Assembly (NCBI RefSeq): GCF_000244895.1
Contig: NZ_CM001441.1
Location: 3,368,226 to 3,432,225 of the forward strand
Direction: 5' to 3'
DNA from: Desulfosporosinus youngiae DSM 17734
Lineage (GTDB): Bacteria; Bacillota; Desulfitobacteriia; Desulfitobacteriales; Desulfitobacteriaceae
Length of the DNA: 64,000 bases
The notes below the pieces were generated by a model that searched no databases, had not been told where the DNA came from, and saw nothing but the letters and a program-made list of their open reading frames with translations. The translations under genes and the position numbers were made by a program. Positions 28,208 to 38,647 of the stretch are shown here, piece by piece; position 1 is the first letter of the stretch, and each line of letters opens with the position of its first letter.

Positions 28208-30304
28208 TTATTTTCGTTTTTGTTTAGCTTTAGGTTTTATCTTCGTTGGCGGGGATTTCAGACTCCCGGCATTCTTTGAGCGCTCTGATTTGCCTGCTGT
28301 GCTTTTATGAGGTGCTTCAGCATTCCTGATATCCCTGAACCGGCCTGACTTTCCTGATCTATCTTTATTGGCCTTTCCTGACTGTTCTTTGACCGGCGTA
28401 TCTTTGGCTTGGACATCCTTACCCCAAGCATCCTTTTTCTTCATGCCGGATCGTCTTGGACGTTTAGCTCTCCCGATACCAGTCTCTTTCTGATCATCAC
28501 GCCCATAATTTCCAGGCCGTATCAGACACTTTGGTCCATGCCCAATTAGATCTTCACGATGTGCTGCACGTAAAGCTTTTTCAACTAAGGCATAGTTTTT
28601 GGGATTCCGGTACTGAATTAAAGCCCTCTGCATAGCCTTCTCATGCATGCTGCGGGGGACATAAACCGCTTGCATCGTCCTGGGATCCAAACCGGAGTAA
28701 TACATGCAAGTAGAAAGGGTTCCTGGGGTTGGAATAAAATCCTGTACTTGTTCAGGATTCACGCCCATGTCCCGAACATACTCCGCCAGTTCGACGGCTT
28801 CTTTAAGCGTGCTTCCAGGGTGTGAGGACATCAGATAAGGCACAAGGTATTGTTTTTTTCCTAATCTCTCATTCGTCTTGCGGAACTCCTGCACAAACTC
28901 TTCATACACACCCTTGCCTGGTTTGCCCATTAGGTTCAGAACCGTATCACTAACGTGTTCAGGCGCAACTTTTAATTGACCACTGACATGGTGCTCGCAA
29001 AGTTCGCGGATAAATTTGGATTTTCGATCGGCCAACACCGCATCATAACGGATGCCGGAACGAACGAATACTTTTTTCACCCTTGGTAAGTTACGCAAAC
29101 GACGCAAGAGATCAATGTATTCCTCATGATCATTTTCCAAATTAGCGCATGGCTCAGGAAATAGACACTGTTTGTGTGAACAAGCTCCCTTGGTTAATTG
29201 TTTCTTGCAGGCCGGACGCCGGAAGTTGGCCGTCGGACCCCCTACATCATGGATGTATCCTTTAAAGCGGGAATTCCAAGTCATTTTCTCTGCTTCTCTG
29301 GTAATTGATTCTGCGCTTCTGCTTTGAATGATGCGCCCTTGATGAAAAGTTAAGGCACAAAAAGAGCATGACCCAAAACATCCTCTCACACTGGTCAAAC
29401 TAAACTCTACTTCCTCTATAGCCGGGACTCCCCCTTGTTCCTCATAGGATGGATGATAGGTTCCCATAAACGGCAGGGCATAAACAGCATCCATTTCGGC
29501 TTGGGTTAAAGGAAGTGCAGGCTTATTTTGCAGCACGCTTTTTCGTCCATGAGCTTGAACCATAGGCTTTCCTAAAAAAGGATCCTGTTGGTTATATTGC
29601 ACCCAAAAAGCTTCAGCATATTTTTTCTTATCCTTAAGGACTTCGTCGAAGCCCGGAAGAACCAGGGCATCATGGGGTACGGCCTCTCCTCTCAAAGGTA
29701 CCATAGTACCCCTTACATCCCATATCTGGTCAATCTGTTCCCCGTTATTAAGACGTTCCGCAACCTCTACGATCGACGTTTCTCCCATGCCAAAGACCAA
29801 TAAGTCCGCCTGACTGTCCAAAAGAATGGACCTTCGAACCTCATTGCTCCAATAATCGTAATGGGCAAAGCGTCTCAAGGAAGCTTCAATCCCTCCTATA
29901 ATCACTGGAATACCGGGTAAAGCTTCCCTGACCCGATTTGCATAGACAATAGTAGCCCGATCGGGACGCAGACCAGATTCTCCGCCGGGAGAATAAGCGT
30001 CTTGATGTCGTTTTTTCTTAGCCGCTGTATAGTGATTGACCATAGAATCCAGATTCCCGCCGGATATCAAACAAGCCAAGCGGGGTTTTCCCATCACCCG
30101 GAAATCCTCAAGATTCTTCCAATCAGGCTGAGCCACAATTCCCACCCGGAAACCGTGCTTTTCCAGAACACGAGCGATAATAGCAATCCCAAAACTCGGA
30201 TGATCCACATAGGCATCTCCGGTAATCAGAAGAAAATCCAGTTCATTCCAGCCAACCGTCTCCATATCCCGTCGATTCATAGGCAAAAAATTTCGTGTAC
30301 GCAT
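28208..30304 (-). CDS. ygiQ: YgiQ-family radical SAM protein
   Basis: 698 residues of the UPF0313/YgiQ family. An N-terminal B12-binding-like domain (about 20-200) is followed by a radical-SAM core with [10 protein letters not shown] near residue 310. A lysine- and arginine-rich low-complexity tail makes up the last ~95 residues. The reaction is not known. ATG at 30304 with AAGGGGAG upstream. The tail is rich in [13 protein letters not shown]-like segments and probably disordered, perhaps RNA-binding. It is convergent with the 27493 gene and lies downstream of motAB. Confidence 0.92.
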   Translation of the reverse strand: MRTRNFLPMNRRDMETVGWNELDFLLITGDAYVDHPSFGIAIIARVLEKHGFRVGIVAQPDWKNLEDFRVMGKPRLACLISGGNLDSMVNHYTAAKKKRHQDAYSPGGESGLRPDRATIVYANRVREALPGIPVIIGGIEASLRRFAHYDYWSNEVRRSILLDSQADLLVFGMGETSIVEVAERLNNGEQIDQIWDVRGTMVPLRGEAVPHDALVLPGFDEVLKDKKKYAEAFWVQYNQQDPFLGKPMVQAHGRKSVLQNKPALPLTQAEMDAVYALPFMGTYHPSYEEQGGVPAIEEVEFSLTSVRGCFGSCSFCALTFHQGRIIQSRSAESITREAEKMTWNSRFKGYIHDVGGPTANFRRPACKKQLTKGACSHKQCLFPEPCANLENDHEEYIDLLRRLRNLPRVKKVFVRSGIRYDAVLADRKSKFIRELCEHHVSGQLKVAPEHVSDTVLNLMGKPGKGVYEEFVQEFRKTNERLGKKQYLVPYLMSSHPGSTLKEAVELAEYVRDMGVNPEQVQDFIPTPGTLSTCMYYSGLDPRTMQAVYVPRSMHEKAMQRALIQYRNPKNYALVEKALRAAHREDLIGHGPKCLIRPGNYGRDDQKETGIGRAKRPRRSGMKKKDAWGKDVQAKDTPVKEQSGKANKDRSGKSGRFRDIRNAEAPHKSTAGKSERSKNAGSLKSPPTKIKPKAKQKRK

Positions 30305-30340
30305 AGTCTCCCCTTTCTATAGTCAACAACACCGGTTGGA

Positions 30341-31120
30341 TCATGGAATAATAGCTTTAGCTTCTATGGTATTTCGAATAATATTCACTTCAACGCGCCG
30401 GTTTTTTGCACGGCCCTCCGGCGTTTCATTGCTGGCAATCGGTTGATACTCACCATATCCAATGGAACGAAATCGAGCTTGATTAAGGTCATTGGAATTC
30501 AACAGATATTTCATAAAGTTCAAAGACCGTCTTGAGCTTAAATCCCAATTCGAATCAAATTCGTGATTTTTAATCGGGATATTATCAGTATGCCCAGCTA
30601 CTTCAACTTTGTAACCTGGATACATGCTTAGCATGTCTGAAATGACCGAAGCCAGTTTTTGAGCCTCTGGTTTTACGACAGCCATTCCTGAATCAAATAA
30701 AGCATAATCTTGAATCGTGATCTTCAGCATATCGCTTGTCACATTAGTCTGAAGTTGCATAGTCAGGCCGTTTTCCGAAATAAAAAGATCAAGCTTTTTC
30801 TTAATGGCTTCCATATCCTGTTTTTCTCTGTTTATTTGATTATCCAGGGCTTGGTCTTGGCCATAATCATGAATGTTTTTAATATCTTTAGCCGGAATAT
30901 CCTCAATTGATATGCTATTTGATTCCTCAAAAACATTGATCCCCCCATTGAAAGCACTGTTCAAGCCATGCATAATCTGAGCATATTTTTTTTCATCAAC
31001 CTGACTGGATGCAAATAATATGATAAATAATGCCAATAATAACGTTAACAAATCTGCATAGGGGAGTAACCATGCTTCATCTGCGTGTTCTTCATGGTGT
31101 TCTTTTTTATGCTTGTTCAA
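30341..31120 (-). CDS. motB: flagellar stator protein MotB
   Basis: 259 residues: a short basic/His-rich N-terminus, one membrane helix with the proton-carrying Asp in LLPYADLLTLLLALF, a linker, and a C-terminal OmpA-like peptidoglycan-binding domain (VEVAGHTDNIP ... SSRRSLNFMKYL ... GRAKNRRVEV). With MotA it forms the proton-driven stator. The TTG at 31120 is chosen because GAGGG is 9 bases upstream; a TTG three codons earlier abuts it. Overlaps motA by 14 bases. Confidence 0.93.
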   Translation of the reverse strand: MNKHKKEHHEEHADEAWLLPYADLLTLLLALFIILFASSQVDEKKYAQIMHGLNSAFNGGINVFEESNSISIEDIPAKDIKNIHDYGQDQALDNQINREKQDMEAIKKKLDLFISENGLTMQLQTNVTSDMLKITIQDYALFDSGMAVVKPEAQKLASVISDMLSMYPGYKVEVAGHTDNIPIKNHEFDSNWDLSSRRSLNFMKYLLNSNDLNQARFRSIGYGEYQPIASNETPEGRAKNRRVEVNIIRNTIEAKAIIP

Positions 31121-31895
31121 GTTTATCAACCCTCATAACTTTGCGTTCAGTCGGAGTAAGGAAGACTGCTAATCGTTGGTTAATGGACAATACAGGCTCA
31201 CCTGCTTGAATGGCTAAGAGCCCTTCTGCCATCATCGTCTTGAGCAGTGCCTCTTTTTTAGATTTTTGCTTTAATTTATTGGCCATAGGATGCCACAAGA
31301 CATAACCCGTAAAAATACCCAGCAAGGTTGCCACGAAAGCAGCGGAAATCAAATGTCCTAATGCCTCTATTTCATTAAGATTACCCAAGGCGGCAATCAA
31401 GCCTACGACTGCACCCAGAACTCCCAGGGTCGGTGCATAAGTTCCTGCCTGAGTAAAGATAAGCGCACCTTGTCTGTGCCGCTCCTCCATTGATGTAATA
31501 TTTTCCATAAGGACTTCACGAATAAACGTCGGGTCATTCCCGTCAATGACCATGCGCATTCCTTCTCTCAGAAACTCATCTTCAACCTCCTCTGCCTTGC
31601 TTTCCAGGGAAAGCAAGCCCTCTCGCCGACTGATCGTTGCCCATTCGCCGATCTGATTAATCAGCTCAGTTTTTGAGACCAATGCTTGGGTAGTAAACAT
31701 TATCTTAAAGAGCTTTGGTACTTTATTCAGGTCCTCCATTGGAAAACCAACAAATATACATGCCACGGTACCCCCTAAAATAATTAAAATTGCAGCGGGG
31801 TTCAGCAAAGCCGAAAGGCTAGCACCTTTCAGGACCATTCCGGCACCGATGGCAATGACCGCTGCTATCAAACCAATGTAGGTTGATTTCTCCAT
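31107..31895 (-). CDS. motA: flagellar stator protein MotA
   Basis: 262 residues, four membrane helices (about 4-22, 30-50, 145-170, 178-200) with a large cytoplasmic loop between helices 2 and 3 that contacts the rotor. Typical MotA pattern in GTYAPTLGVLGAVVGLI and VATLLGIFTGYV. ATG start. First gene of motAB; a sigma-D-like -10 lies upstream. No other flagellar gene is in the window. Confidence 0.94.
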   Translation of the reverse strand: MEKSTYIGLIAAVIAIGAGMVLKGASLSALLNPAAILIILGGTVACIFVGFPMEDLNKVPKLFKIMFTTQALVSKTELINQIGEWATISRREGLLSLESKAEEVEDEFLREGMRMVIDGNDPTFIREVLMENITSMEERHRQGALIFTQAGTYAPTLGVLGAVVGLIAALGNLNEIEALGHLISAAFVATLLGIFTGYVLWHPMANKLKQKSKKEALLKTMMAEGLLAIQAGEPVLSINQRLAVFLTPTERKVMRVDKLEQA

Positions 31896-31944
31896 TGTAA
31901 ATTTTCCTTTCCCTACCCGTTAATTAATTATTAATTACTATTCA

Positions 31945-31968
31945 ATATCGGTTCGACGAATTCCTTTA
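31945..31968 (-). promoter_or_regulatory. possible sigma-D (SigD/FliA) promoter of motAB
   Basis: ACCGATAT matches the sigma-D -10 (GCCGATAT) at 7 of 8 positions. A TAAA lies only 12 bases upstream instead of about 15, so the match is incomplete. Confidence 0.35.
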
Positions 31969-32030
31969 AATTTGTTATCTCCGGCGAAATATATCAAACT
32001 ATGAAGCATTAGCCACCTAACCTGTTCCAT

Positions 32031-32060
32031 AAAAATGCTTGGCAAATTGCCAAGCATTTT
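32031..32060. terminator. yajQ terminator
   Basis: AAAATGCTTGGCAA-A-TTGCCAAGCATTTT is a near-perfect hairpin with T-runs on both strands, 21 bases past the yajQ stop. It separates that transcript from motAB. Confidence 0.85.
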
Positions 32061-32081
32061 ACATCCTATGAACTTTACTCC

Positions 32082-32573
32082 TTATCGGAAATTAATAAAC
32101 TGAAGTTCAATTCCAAAGTCCTCTTTGCGCAAAAGGGCAATCGCTGCTTGCAGATCATCTTTATTCTTGCCAGACACTCTGATCTCTTCGCCCTGAATTG
32201 AACTTACAACTTTTAGCTTGCTATCTTTCAAAGCCTTAATCATTAACTTTGACTTTTCCTGGGCAATCCCTTGAACTAACTTAACTTCCTGCTTTACTGT
32301 ATCACCGGCCGCTGCCTGAGGCTTTCCATAGTCTAAGGCTCTTAATGAGACTCCTCGTTTGACGAGTTTTCCCTCTAGAATGTCAACCACATTAGTCAAC
32401 TTGAAATCATCATCAGAGACCAAAATTATCTTTTCTCCCTCAAGCTTTATGGACGACTTGCTGTTTTTAAAATCAAACCGTTGGGCAAGCTCTTTCTGCG
32501 CCTGTTGTACCGCATTCGTAACCTCGGGCATGTCTACTTTGGAAACAATATCGAATGAAGAATCTTTAGCCAA
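32082..32573 (-). CDS. yajQ: YajQ-family nucleotide-binding protein
   Basis: 163 residues of two ferredoxin-like YajQ domains; members bind cyclic di-GMP or nucleotides and act as effector proteins. The conserved opening AKDSSFDIVSKVDMPEV follows a TTG start with AAAGGAGAG upstream. The longer frame reaching an upstream ATG has no ribosome site and is rejected. QRFDFKNSKSSI and GEEIRVSGKNKDDLQ are family-typical. Lies between rodZ/ymfM and motA, and near a GGDEF/HD-GYP gene, a plausible but unproven c-di-GMP context. Confidence 0.92.
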   Translation of the reverse strand: MAKDSSFDIVSKVDMPEVTNAVQQAQKELAQRFDFKNSKSSIKLEGEKIILVSDDDFKLTNVVDILEGKLVKRGVSLRALDYGKPQAAAGDTVKQEVKLVQGIAQEKSKLMIKALKDSKLKVVSSIQGEEIRVSGKNKDDLQAAIALLRKEDFGIELQFINFR

Positions 32574-32609
32574 ACTAAACTCTCCTTTATAATTTTTCAA
32601 CTAAATTAA

Positions 32610-33377
32610 TCAAAGCTTATTCAAAGTCTCTTTTGTTAAAACAACATTGCGGAGAACTTCGCCGGGTTTCCCTAAACTCGGCATAGCTTTACCATTCAAT
32701 GTAACTGTAAGTCCTCCTGCATTCCCAATCGAGACCAGCTCAATTTTATCGATACCTTTAACCTCTTTACTTGTTCCGGCTGCGAACGTTCCTTGAAAAG
32801 GTGCCTGTCCATCGATTTTTATCTCAATCCAGCAGGCTTGAGTAAAAACCAGCTGTGCTGTTAAGCCATCCTGAGGAGAGGCTACCACATCCGGAGGTGA
32901 ACTTTTGCCAGGCGTTTCAGGTGAGGTCGCGGGAGGAGGGGTTGTCTCTGTATTCGGGGAGCTAATCATGGGCGGTGAGGTATACCCAGGATCAGGAACA
33001 CTTCCCTCCGGTTGGTACCAAATTTTGATGCCGATTGCCAAGGCAATTGCCGCTAAAGCCATACTTCCTATAATCACCGGCCTGACCCGCAATGAGTGAG
33101 ATTTAACCATCCTGTCCGGTATTTCAATGACAGGTGCAGGCTCCGGCTTAATTGAAGAACTGTAAAGTTCAATAATCTCATCTGGATTTATACCCAATTG
33201 TTTTGAATAGGTTCGCAAATACCCCTTCACATAAGTAGCCCCGGGGATTATTCCATATTCCTCTTCTTCCAGAGCCTGAATATAGCGAACACGTATTTTG
33301 GTGATTTCCTCAGTCTCTAATAAGCTCCACCCTTTTTCTTCCCGAGCGGTCCGAAGCATTTGACCTTCTCCTGCCAT
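32610..33377 (-). CDS. ymfM: RodZ/YmfM-like HTH membrane protein
   Basis: 255 residues: an N-terminal HTH_25 domain (about 5-70, LRTAREEKGWSLLETEEITK...RYIQALEEEEY), one membrane helix near 98-116 (PVIIGSMALAAIALAIGI), a Pro/Ser/Thr-rich linker, and an extracytoplasmic DUF4115 domain. This is the RodZ architecture, which links MreB to the elongation machinery. ATG with GGGGG 8 bases upstream. It follows ymfK as in Bacillus. Confidence 0.9.
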   Translation of the reverse strand: MAGEGQMLRTAREEKGWSLLETEEITKIRVRYIQALEEEEYGIIPGATYVKGYLRTYSKQLGINPDEIIELYSSSIKPEPAPVIEIPDRMVKSHSLRVRPVIIGSMALAAIALAIGIKIWYQPEGSVPDPGYTSPPMISSPNTETTPPPATSPETPGKSSPPDVVASPQDGLTAQLVFTQACWIEIKIDGQAPFQGTFAAGTSKEVKGIDKIELVSIGNAGGLTVTLNGKAMPSLGKPGEVLRNVVLTKETLNKL

Positions 33378-33402
33378 TGCTAAAACCCCCTTTCTATCTC
33401 TG

Positions 33403-34188
33403 TTAACTCATATCGAATGCTGTGAAACTCATAGAGATATCCTCTAAACGAATCACATCTTCTTCATGATGGCGGATTTCAATAATAAAATCAAAGTCAA
33501 CTTCAAAACGCCCATCCCGCATAAAAATGTCCGGATGTTCGATAAGTTTAATCGTCGGCATTTGCAGGGTCTTCTCTATTAAGGACCAATGTGCATCATT
33601 TCCGCGCGTAGTACTTGTAATACCATCAATCAGAAAAATACTGTTCTTGGCTTCATCAAGTAATAACTCGGTTCGTAATGCTTGACGAATGATTGTCGAA
33701 GACAATAATATCCACCGTTTATTGGCATACACACAGGCTGCTATAGCTGCTTCTGTTTTACCAACACGAGGCATACCCCTTATCCCAATGACATGATTTC
33801 CGCCTTCTAATAAAGTATCTCCTAAAAAGTCAACCAGCACACCTAATTCTTCACGAACAAAGCGATAAGTTGGCGGATTAGTTTCCGCCATACCCAAACG
33901 CTTTCCATGACGCAGGGCAATCCGGTCTAATAAGGTGGGCTGTCGAAAGGCCGTCACTTTAATAGCTTCTACTTCATTAAGCACTTCATATAAAGCTTTT
34001 AATTTCCTCTGCGAATGAGTCTCTAATAGAAGCCCCCGGCTAATATCTTCGATCCCGGTAACTGTTAGAATATTAATACCCAGCATTCCAATCAAGGTTG
34101 AGACAGCGCCAAGTAATCCCGGTTTATTTTGCTGAATATCGTACTCTAGATACAGAAGATTTTCCGCCTTGTTGGGCCACCTTCTCAT
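33403..34188 (-). CDS. ymfK: YmfK-like DUF3388 protein (ACT-like plus P-loop)
   Basis: About 261 residues. The N-terminal ~75 residues resemble an ACT-type regulatory fold (LEYDIQQNKPGLLGAVSTLIG). A following P-loop GIRGMPRVGKTEA at about residue 140 suggests nucleotide binding. Known from Bacillus next to ymfM; the function is not established. The ATG at 34188 has GGAG about 10 bases upstream and overlaps the 3' end of selU by 65 bases, an unusually long overlap. A start further inside is possible. Confidence 0.8.
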   Translation of the reverse strand: MRRWPNKAENLLYLEYDIQQNKPGLLGAVSTLIGMLGINILTVTGIEDISRGLLLETHSQRKLKALYEVLNEVEAIKVTAFRQPTLLDRIALRHGKRLGMAETNPPTYRFVREELGVLVDFLGDTLLEGGNHVIGIRGMPRVGKTEAAIAACVYANKRWILLSSTIIRQALRTELLLDEAKNSIFLIDGITSTTRGNDAHWSLIEKTLQMPTIKLIEHPDIFMRDGRFEVDFDFIIEIRHHEEDVIRLEDISMSFTAFDMS

Positions 34189-35206
34189 CAAGATAGCACT
34201 CCAACTCCCTTAGCGCCTTCACCGGCTCTTCATAGTTTATATAAAACGCATAGTCGGAACTTGGTTCATTTGGATAAGCATAAAGTTTGTCATAATAGTC
34301 CACCAGTAATTGCTCCGTAAACTCTTCCAGACAATTCGATTCCAATAACGTCCGTAATTCTTGGACTTTCACATGCCCCAATGTTTTTATCAGCCTCTCC
34401 AAGGCCACACTAATTTCCTGAAAGGCATCAGGCACAGAAGTATACTCATTGATAAGTCGTTGAACCCGATTTTTTATGGAATCATATTGGAGGATTTGAA
34501 TTCCCTCTTGCATCGCTGAAAAGAAACTGGGCGGCAAGGTTACTCTTCCGATTCGTTTACTCTCACACTCTACAATAATATAAGAAAATTCTCCAAGAGT
34601 TGCAAGTTCCTCAAACAATAATCCTTCAAATTTTTTTTGGGACGGCGGATTCCCTAAACCCATGGCCCCAAAAACAGATCCCCGGTTATTGGCAAGCTTC
34701 TCCAGATCTATGGCCGGATACCCTTCAGCCCTTAAACGGCGCAAAAACTCAGTTTTTCCAACTCCCGTATTTCCCCGGAGCACTACAACCTGAAACGGAA
34801 GTTTCTTTTGAAAAAACTCAACGACTTGACTGCGATAGGCTTTATATCCTCCCTGCAAACGGTAAATAGGAATACCCATCAAATCGGCTACCGTCGCCAG
34901 AGATTTGCTCCGCATGCCGCCTCTCCAGCAAAAAAGAACCAGTGGACCTTTTTTCGCAAGTTCTTCTACCTGTTTGACCAGGCCGGAAAGTTTCGGACTA
35001 ATTATACTTAAACCAAGTTCCCGGGCCAAACCGGGTGAAGCTTGTGTGTATGTCGTACCAATTTCAGCACGTTCTTGATTATTAAAAAGAGGCAGATTCA
35101 CGGCACCGGGAATGGTTGCTTCAGCGTATTCCCCCTCAGAACGCACATCAATCAGAATCGGCTTGTCTAAAGTCTGAAGTTCTTCTACATTGATCTCCTT
35201 AATCAT
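34124..35206 (-). CDS. selU: tRNA 2-selenouridine synthase
   Basis: 360 residues (SelU/MnmH/YbbB). Converts 2-thiouridine of the tRNA wobble position to 2-selenouridine, via a geranylated intermediate, using selenophosphate. An N-terminal rhodanese domain with the catalytic Cys in LFCWRGGMRSKS (about residue 97) is followed by a P-loop domain GNTGVGKTEFLRRL near residue 145. ATG at 35206 with AAGGA upstream. Its presence inside the ftsK-ymfK-ymfM block is not the Bacillus arrangement and implies the cell makes selenophosphate; selD is not in the window. Confidence 0.92.
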   Translation of the reverse strand: MIKEINVEELQTLDKPILIDVRSEGEYAEATIPGAVNLPLFNNQERAEIGTTYTQASPGLARELGLSIISPKLSGLVKQVEELAKKGPLVLFCWRGGMRSKSLATVADLMGIPIYRLQGGYKAYRSQVVEFFQKKLPFQVVVLRGNTGVGKTEFLRRLRAEGYPAIDLEKLANNRGSVFGAMGLGNPPSQKKFEGLLFEELATLGEFSYIIVECESKRIGRVTLPPSFFSAMQEGIQILQYDSIKNRVQRLINEYTSVPDAFQEISVALERLIKTLGHVKVQELRTLLESNCLEEFTEQLLVDYYDKLYAYPNEPSSDYAFYINYEEPVKALRELECYLDEKVAQQGGKSSVSRVRYSAK

Positions 35207-35271
35207 CCTTAATTCCTTCCAGTTCGATATACTACTAATGTTATCATAAATCCTTCGCAAGGAATATGCAA

Positions 35272-37635
35272 CTAGTGTACAGCTTCATCCATCCATTGGC
35301 CATATTTTAATTCAAACTGACCTCTGGTCATCAGCACCTCTCTGGGCTTGGAGCCTTCGTATCCACCGACAACCCCTTTAGTTTCAAGAAAGTCCATCAA
35401 CCGGGCGGCTCTTGTATACCCAATGCGCAAACGGCGTTGTAAAAGAGAGACAGAAGCTGTTCCGCCTTCAATGAAAAGCTGGGCAGCCTGATAAAAGAGT
35501 TCATCTTCCATCTCTTCCTTTTTAATATCCCCCAGATCCAGGTTAGGTATTTCCTGATATTCCGGCTTAGCTTGGTTTTGCAGGAAGGACACAACATTTT
35601 CTACTTCCTTATCTCCTAAATAACACCCCTGGACACGAAGGGGTTTGCTTGACCCCATGGGGTAATAAAGCATGTCCCCCCGGCCTAAAAGTTTTTCCGC
35701 ACCGTTCATATCCAGAATCGTTCTGGAATCTGTTTGAGAGGAAACTGCAAAAGCAATACGCGAAGGAATGTTTGCTTTAATAAGGCCTGTAATCACATCA
35801 ACGGACGGACGCTGAGTCGCAACAATTAAGTGAATACCTGCCGCACGTGCCATTTGGGCTAAACGGCAAATCGCATCCTCTACATCACCCGGCGCAACCA
35901 TCATTAGATCCGCTAATTCATCAATAATCACTACCACATAGGGCAGCGGCGGATGCTCATCGAGCTTATCCTGAATGCGCAGAAAGTTATAACGAACGAT
36001 ATCTCTAACTCCGGCAGCAGCAAATAGTTCATAGCGGGTCTCCATTTCAGTCACGATCCACTTCAAAGCACCCGCCGCCTTCCTGGAGTCCGTGACAACC
36101 GGAGCAATCAAATGAGGTATTCCGTTATAGTTCGCCAGTTCAACCATCTTAGGATCCACTAACAGAAACTTTACTTCATCGGGACGGGCATTAAACAATA
36201 TACTGTGAATCAAGGTATTGATACATACGGATTTTCCGGAGCCTGTTGCCCCCGCGATCAGAAGATGGGGCATCTTTGTCAAGTCCGCAACAACCGGGGT
36301 TCCTGTAATATCTTTGCCCAGACATAAAGCCAATTTACTGGGAGTACCTTGATATTCCGGCGTTTCAAGAACTTCCCGGAAATGCACCATTGAGATTTCT
36401 TTGTTCGGCACCTCAATCCCTACCACGGATTTCCCGGGGATAGGCGCTTCGATACGCACATCGGCAGAAGCTAAACTTAAAGCGATATCATCGGCTAAAT
36501 TTGTTATCTTACTCACTTTCACGCCTGGTGCAGGCTGTGCTTCATATCGTGTAATAGCAGGGCCTTGTGTGACCTGAGTCACTTTTATCTTCACTCCGAA
36601 ACTGCCCAAGGTTTCCTCAAGGATCTTTACATTGTCAGCTAAATCCTTATTAAGCCTCGGATTTTTTATTTTCAGAGCTTTATTTAACAACGCAACTTGA
36701 GGAAGCTGAAAATTCCCATCTTCCCGGGTCTGACGGGAAACTGGAGTACTTGTCACTTTCCCGGGAGGCATAATCGTATTTTCGAGCACTGTATTGGACA
36801 TTTTCTCAAAACCGATCTGTCCTTTGGGGGGGATGTTCGTTTCTTGAAGCTCATTATGATCTTCAAGAGTCTTGATAACCAGCGGTCGTTCCGCTACATC
36901 CGGGTCGAGGGCTCGTGTGCTGCTTTTTACTGTATTGCTCTTTTTGGTCTGTATTTTTGTATCTGCTTTTAAATCCGCTTGCGTACCTGAGCCTTTGTTA
37001 TGAGAGTCCTCAGGGTCTGAATTCTTGAGGACATCGATAAAATCGCCCATTTGGTGCTTCATCCATTGCCCTGATTCTTTCCCAACCTGACCTACTTCTT
37101 GAACTCCTTTGATCAACGAACGATTGGTAATCAGCAATGCCCCCATAAGGGCAGCCATAATTAGGACAACATAGCTTCCTGTAATACCGATGGTTGTTTT
37201 TAAAAGGATTGCAACACCGGCACCTATAAGTCCGCCGCCATGCCCTAATATACCTTCATCAACCATTTCCGCACTGGAAAAAGCCTCTATATCCGGCAAC
37301 TGAAGGTGGAGAATCCCGAGAAAAACAAGCCAGAGAAGGATTATTCCACCGGCTTTAGATCCAACACGAAGGGTTTGCTTGTTCATAAACGCAAGTCCCC
37401 AGGCCCCTGCCATGAGAGGAATACTGACTCGTCCGCTTCCTGCAAGCACTGTTAAAAGGTGTTTGATTTGCCCGCCAACCACGCCAATTTTATCTGAGAA
37501 AAGCGTGACCAATCCCAAGCAAGCCATCCCCACAATAAAAACTCCGATCACTTCATTGCGTATTGTCTCTGTTAAGGAAGTTACTCTCATATTCACCTGC
37601 TTGTTAACCGTGCGGCGTTTTTTTGCCTTCGCCAA
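35272..37635 (-). CDS. spoIIIE: DNA translocase FtsK/SpoIIIE
   Basis: 787 residues: four or five N-terminal membrane helices (to about 185), a variable charged linker (to about 310), the alpha/beta motor domain with Walker [11 protein letters not shown] and Walker [12 protein letters not shown], and a C-terminal winged-helix gamma domain ([18 protein letters not shown]). Pumps chromosomal DNA through the septum; SpoIIIE does so into the forespore. A TTG start with GGAGG 8 bases upstream is preferred to a longer frame with no ribosome site. Next to tepA, as in Bacillus. Confidence 0.95.
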   Translation of the reverse strand: MAKAKKRRTVNKQVNMRVTSLTETIRNEVIGVFIVGMACLGLVTLFSDKIGVVGGQIKHLLTVLAGSGRVSIPLMAGAWGLAFMNKQTLRVGSKAGGIILLWLVFLGILHLQLPDIEAFSSAEMVDEGILGHGGGLIGAGVAILLKTTIGITGSYVVLIMAALMGALLITNRSLIKGVQEVGQVGKESGQWMKHQMGDFIDVLKNSDPEDSHNKGSGTQADLKADTKIQTKKSNTVKSSTRALDPDVAERPLVIKTLEDHNELQETNIPPKGQIGFEKMSNTVLENTIMPPGKVTSTPVSRQTREDGNFQLPQVALLNKALKIKNPRLNKDLADNVKILEETLGSFGVKIKVTQVTQGPAITRYEAQPAPGVKVSKITNLADDIALSLASADVRIEAPIPGKSVVGIEVPNKEISMVHFREVLETPEYQGTPSKLALCLGKDITGTPVVADLTKMPHLLIAGATGSGKSVCINTLIHSILFNARPDEVKFLLVDPKMVELANYNGIPHLIAPVVTDSRKAAGALKWIVTEMETRYELFAAAGVRDIVRYNFLRIQDKLDEHPPLPYVVVIIDELADLMMVAPGDVEDAICRLAQMARAAGIHLIVATQRPSVDVITGLIKANIPSRIAFAVSSQTDSRTILDMNGAEKLLGRGDMLYYPMGSSKPLRVQGCYLGDKEVENVVSFLQNQAKPEYQEIPNLDLGDIKKEEMEDELFYQAAQLFIEGGTASVSLLQRRLRIGYTRAARLMDFLETKGVVGGYEGSKPREVLMTRGQFELKYGQWMDEAVH

Positions 37636-37746
37636 GAACCAATCCTCCAAACATAAAAAATTAATGGGGCTCTCAAAAGTTGTCCACACTATATATAAAT
37701 TCCACACCTTGAGTGCATATTCCTGTTTTGTTCCGAAAAATACGTT

Positions 37747-37768
37747 AAAAAGCAGCTTTCGCTGCTTT
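37747..37768 (-). terminator. tepA terminator
   Basis: AAAAGCAGC-TTTC-GCTGCTTTT, 17 bases past the tepA stop, with TTTTT following on the minus strand. Confidence 0.8.
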
Positions 37769-37784
37769 TCCCGTTGCTAAAACT

Positions 37785-38480
37785 TCACTCTTCAGATTTC
37801 GAAGCAATCAAATCATTGAGTTCTTTAAAGGCTTCCCTGACTCCTCCAACGGCTTGTATCAACCCAGCTTTCACTGCTTCATTTCCAATTAGGATGGTTC
37901 CAATATCTTGGGCTAATTCTCCTGTAGTAAACATGAACTGTTCTAATCTTTCTGGAGTAATTTCTGAATGAGAATAAATGAATTGATTAATCCGTTCTTG
38001 CATTTTACGTAAATAATCAAACTGCTGATGTCCATTAATCACTAATCCAGTATACCGGATCGGGTGAACAGTCATGGTCCCTGTCGGGGCAATAAAGCTT
38101 TTTGTACAACTTACAGCAATAGGAATTCCAATACTATGCCCGCCGCCAAGAACTAAGGATACAGAAGGCTTGCTTAAACTGCTGAGCATTTCAGCAATTG
38201 CTAATCCCGCTTCTACATCACCGCCCGCAGTATTTAAGATCACCAGAATTCCTTCAGTATTTGGGTTTTGCTCAACTGCCAATAGTTGAGGGATGATATG
38301 CTCATATTTAGTCGTCTTGGATTGGGCGGGTAAGATTTGATGCCCCTCGATTTGCCCAATGATCGGTAAACAATAGATTCGCTCTGTTGCACTGGGGATT
38401 TGAATCTGTCCTAATTCTTTCAAATTGGATAAAGCAATATTCTTATCTTCCTCAGGTGAAGCCGTTTCATTAGAAAGCAC
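37785..38480 (-). CDS. tepA: TepA-like ClpP-family serine protease
   Basis: About 231 residues of the ClpP/crotonase fold. The nucleophile Ser is in GGGHSIGIPIAV and the catalytic His is in TMTVHPIRYTG. In Bacillus TepA (YmfB) is linked to germination and degradation of spore proteins. A GTG start at 38480 with AAGGGGG upstream is preferred; a TTG 20 codons upstream lacks a ribosome site. Adjacent upstream gene of spoIIIE, matching Bacillus order, but a terminator separates them. Confidence 0.88.
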   Translation of the reverse strand: MLSNETASPEEDKNIALSNLKELGQIQIPSATERIYCLPIIGQIEGHQILPAQSKTTKYEHIIPQLLAVEQNPNTEGILVILNTAGGDVEAGLAIAEMLSSLSKPSVSLVLGGGHSIGIPIAVSCTKSFIAPTGTMTVHPIRYTGLVINGHQQFDYLRKMQERINQFIYSHSEITPERLEQFMFTTGELAQDIGTILIGNEAVKAGLIQAVGGVREAFKELNDLIASKSEE

Positions 38481-38647
38481 CCGTGAAACCCCCTTCTCTA
38501 AGTCAAGAACCCCTCTTCGCTGTCCACTACCTAATCTCAAATCAAGGTATCGGATATTATGAGTAGTTCTCTGTTATTATGGAGGTTTATTGCCGAAATC
38601 ATACCTTTCTGTTAAAGATCCAAAGTCCCGAAATCAATTGAACCGGT

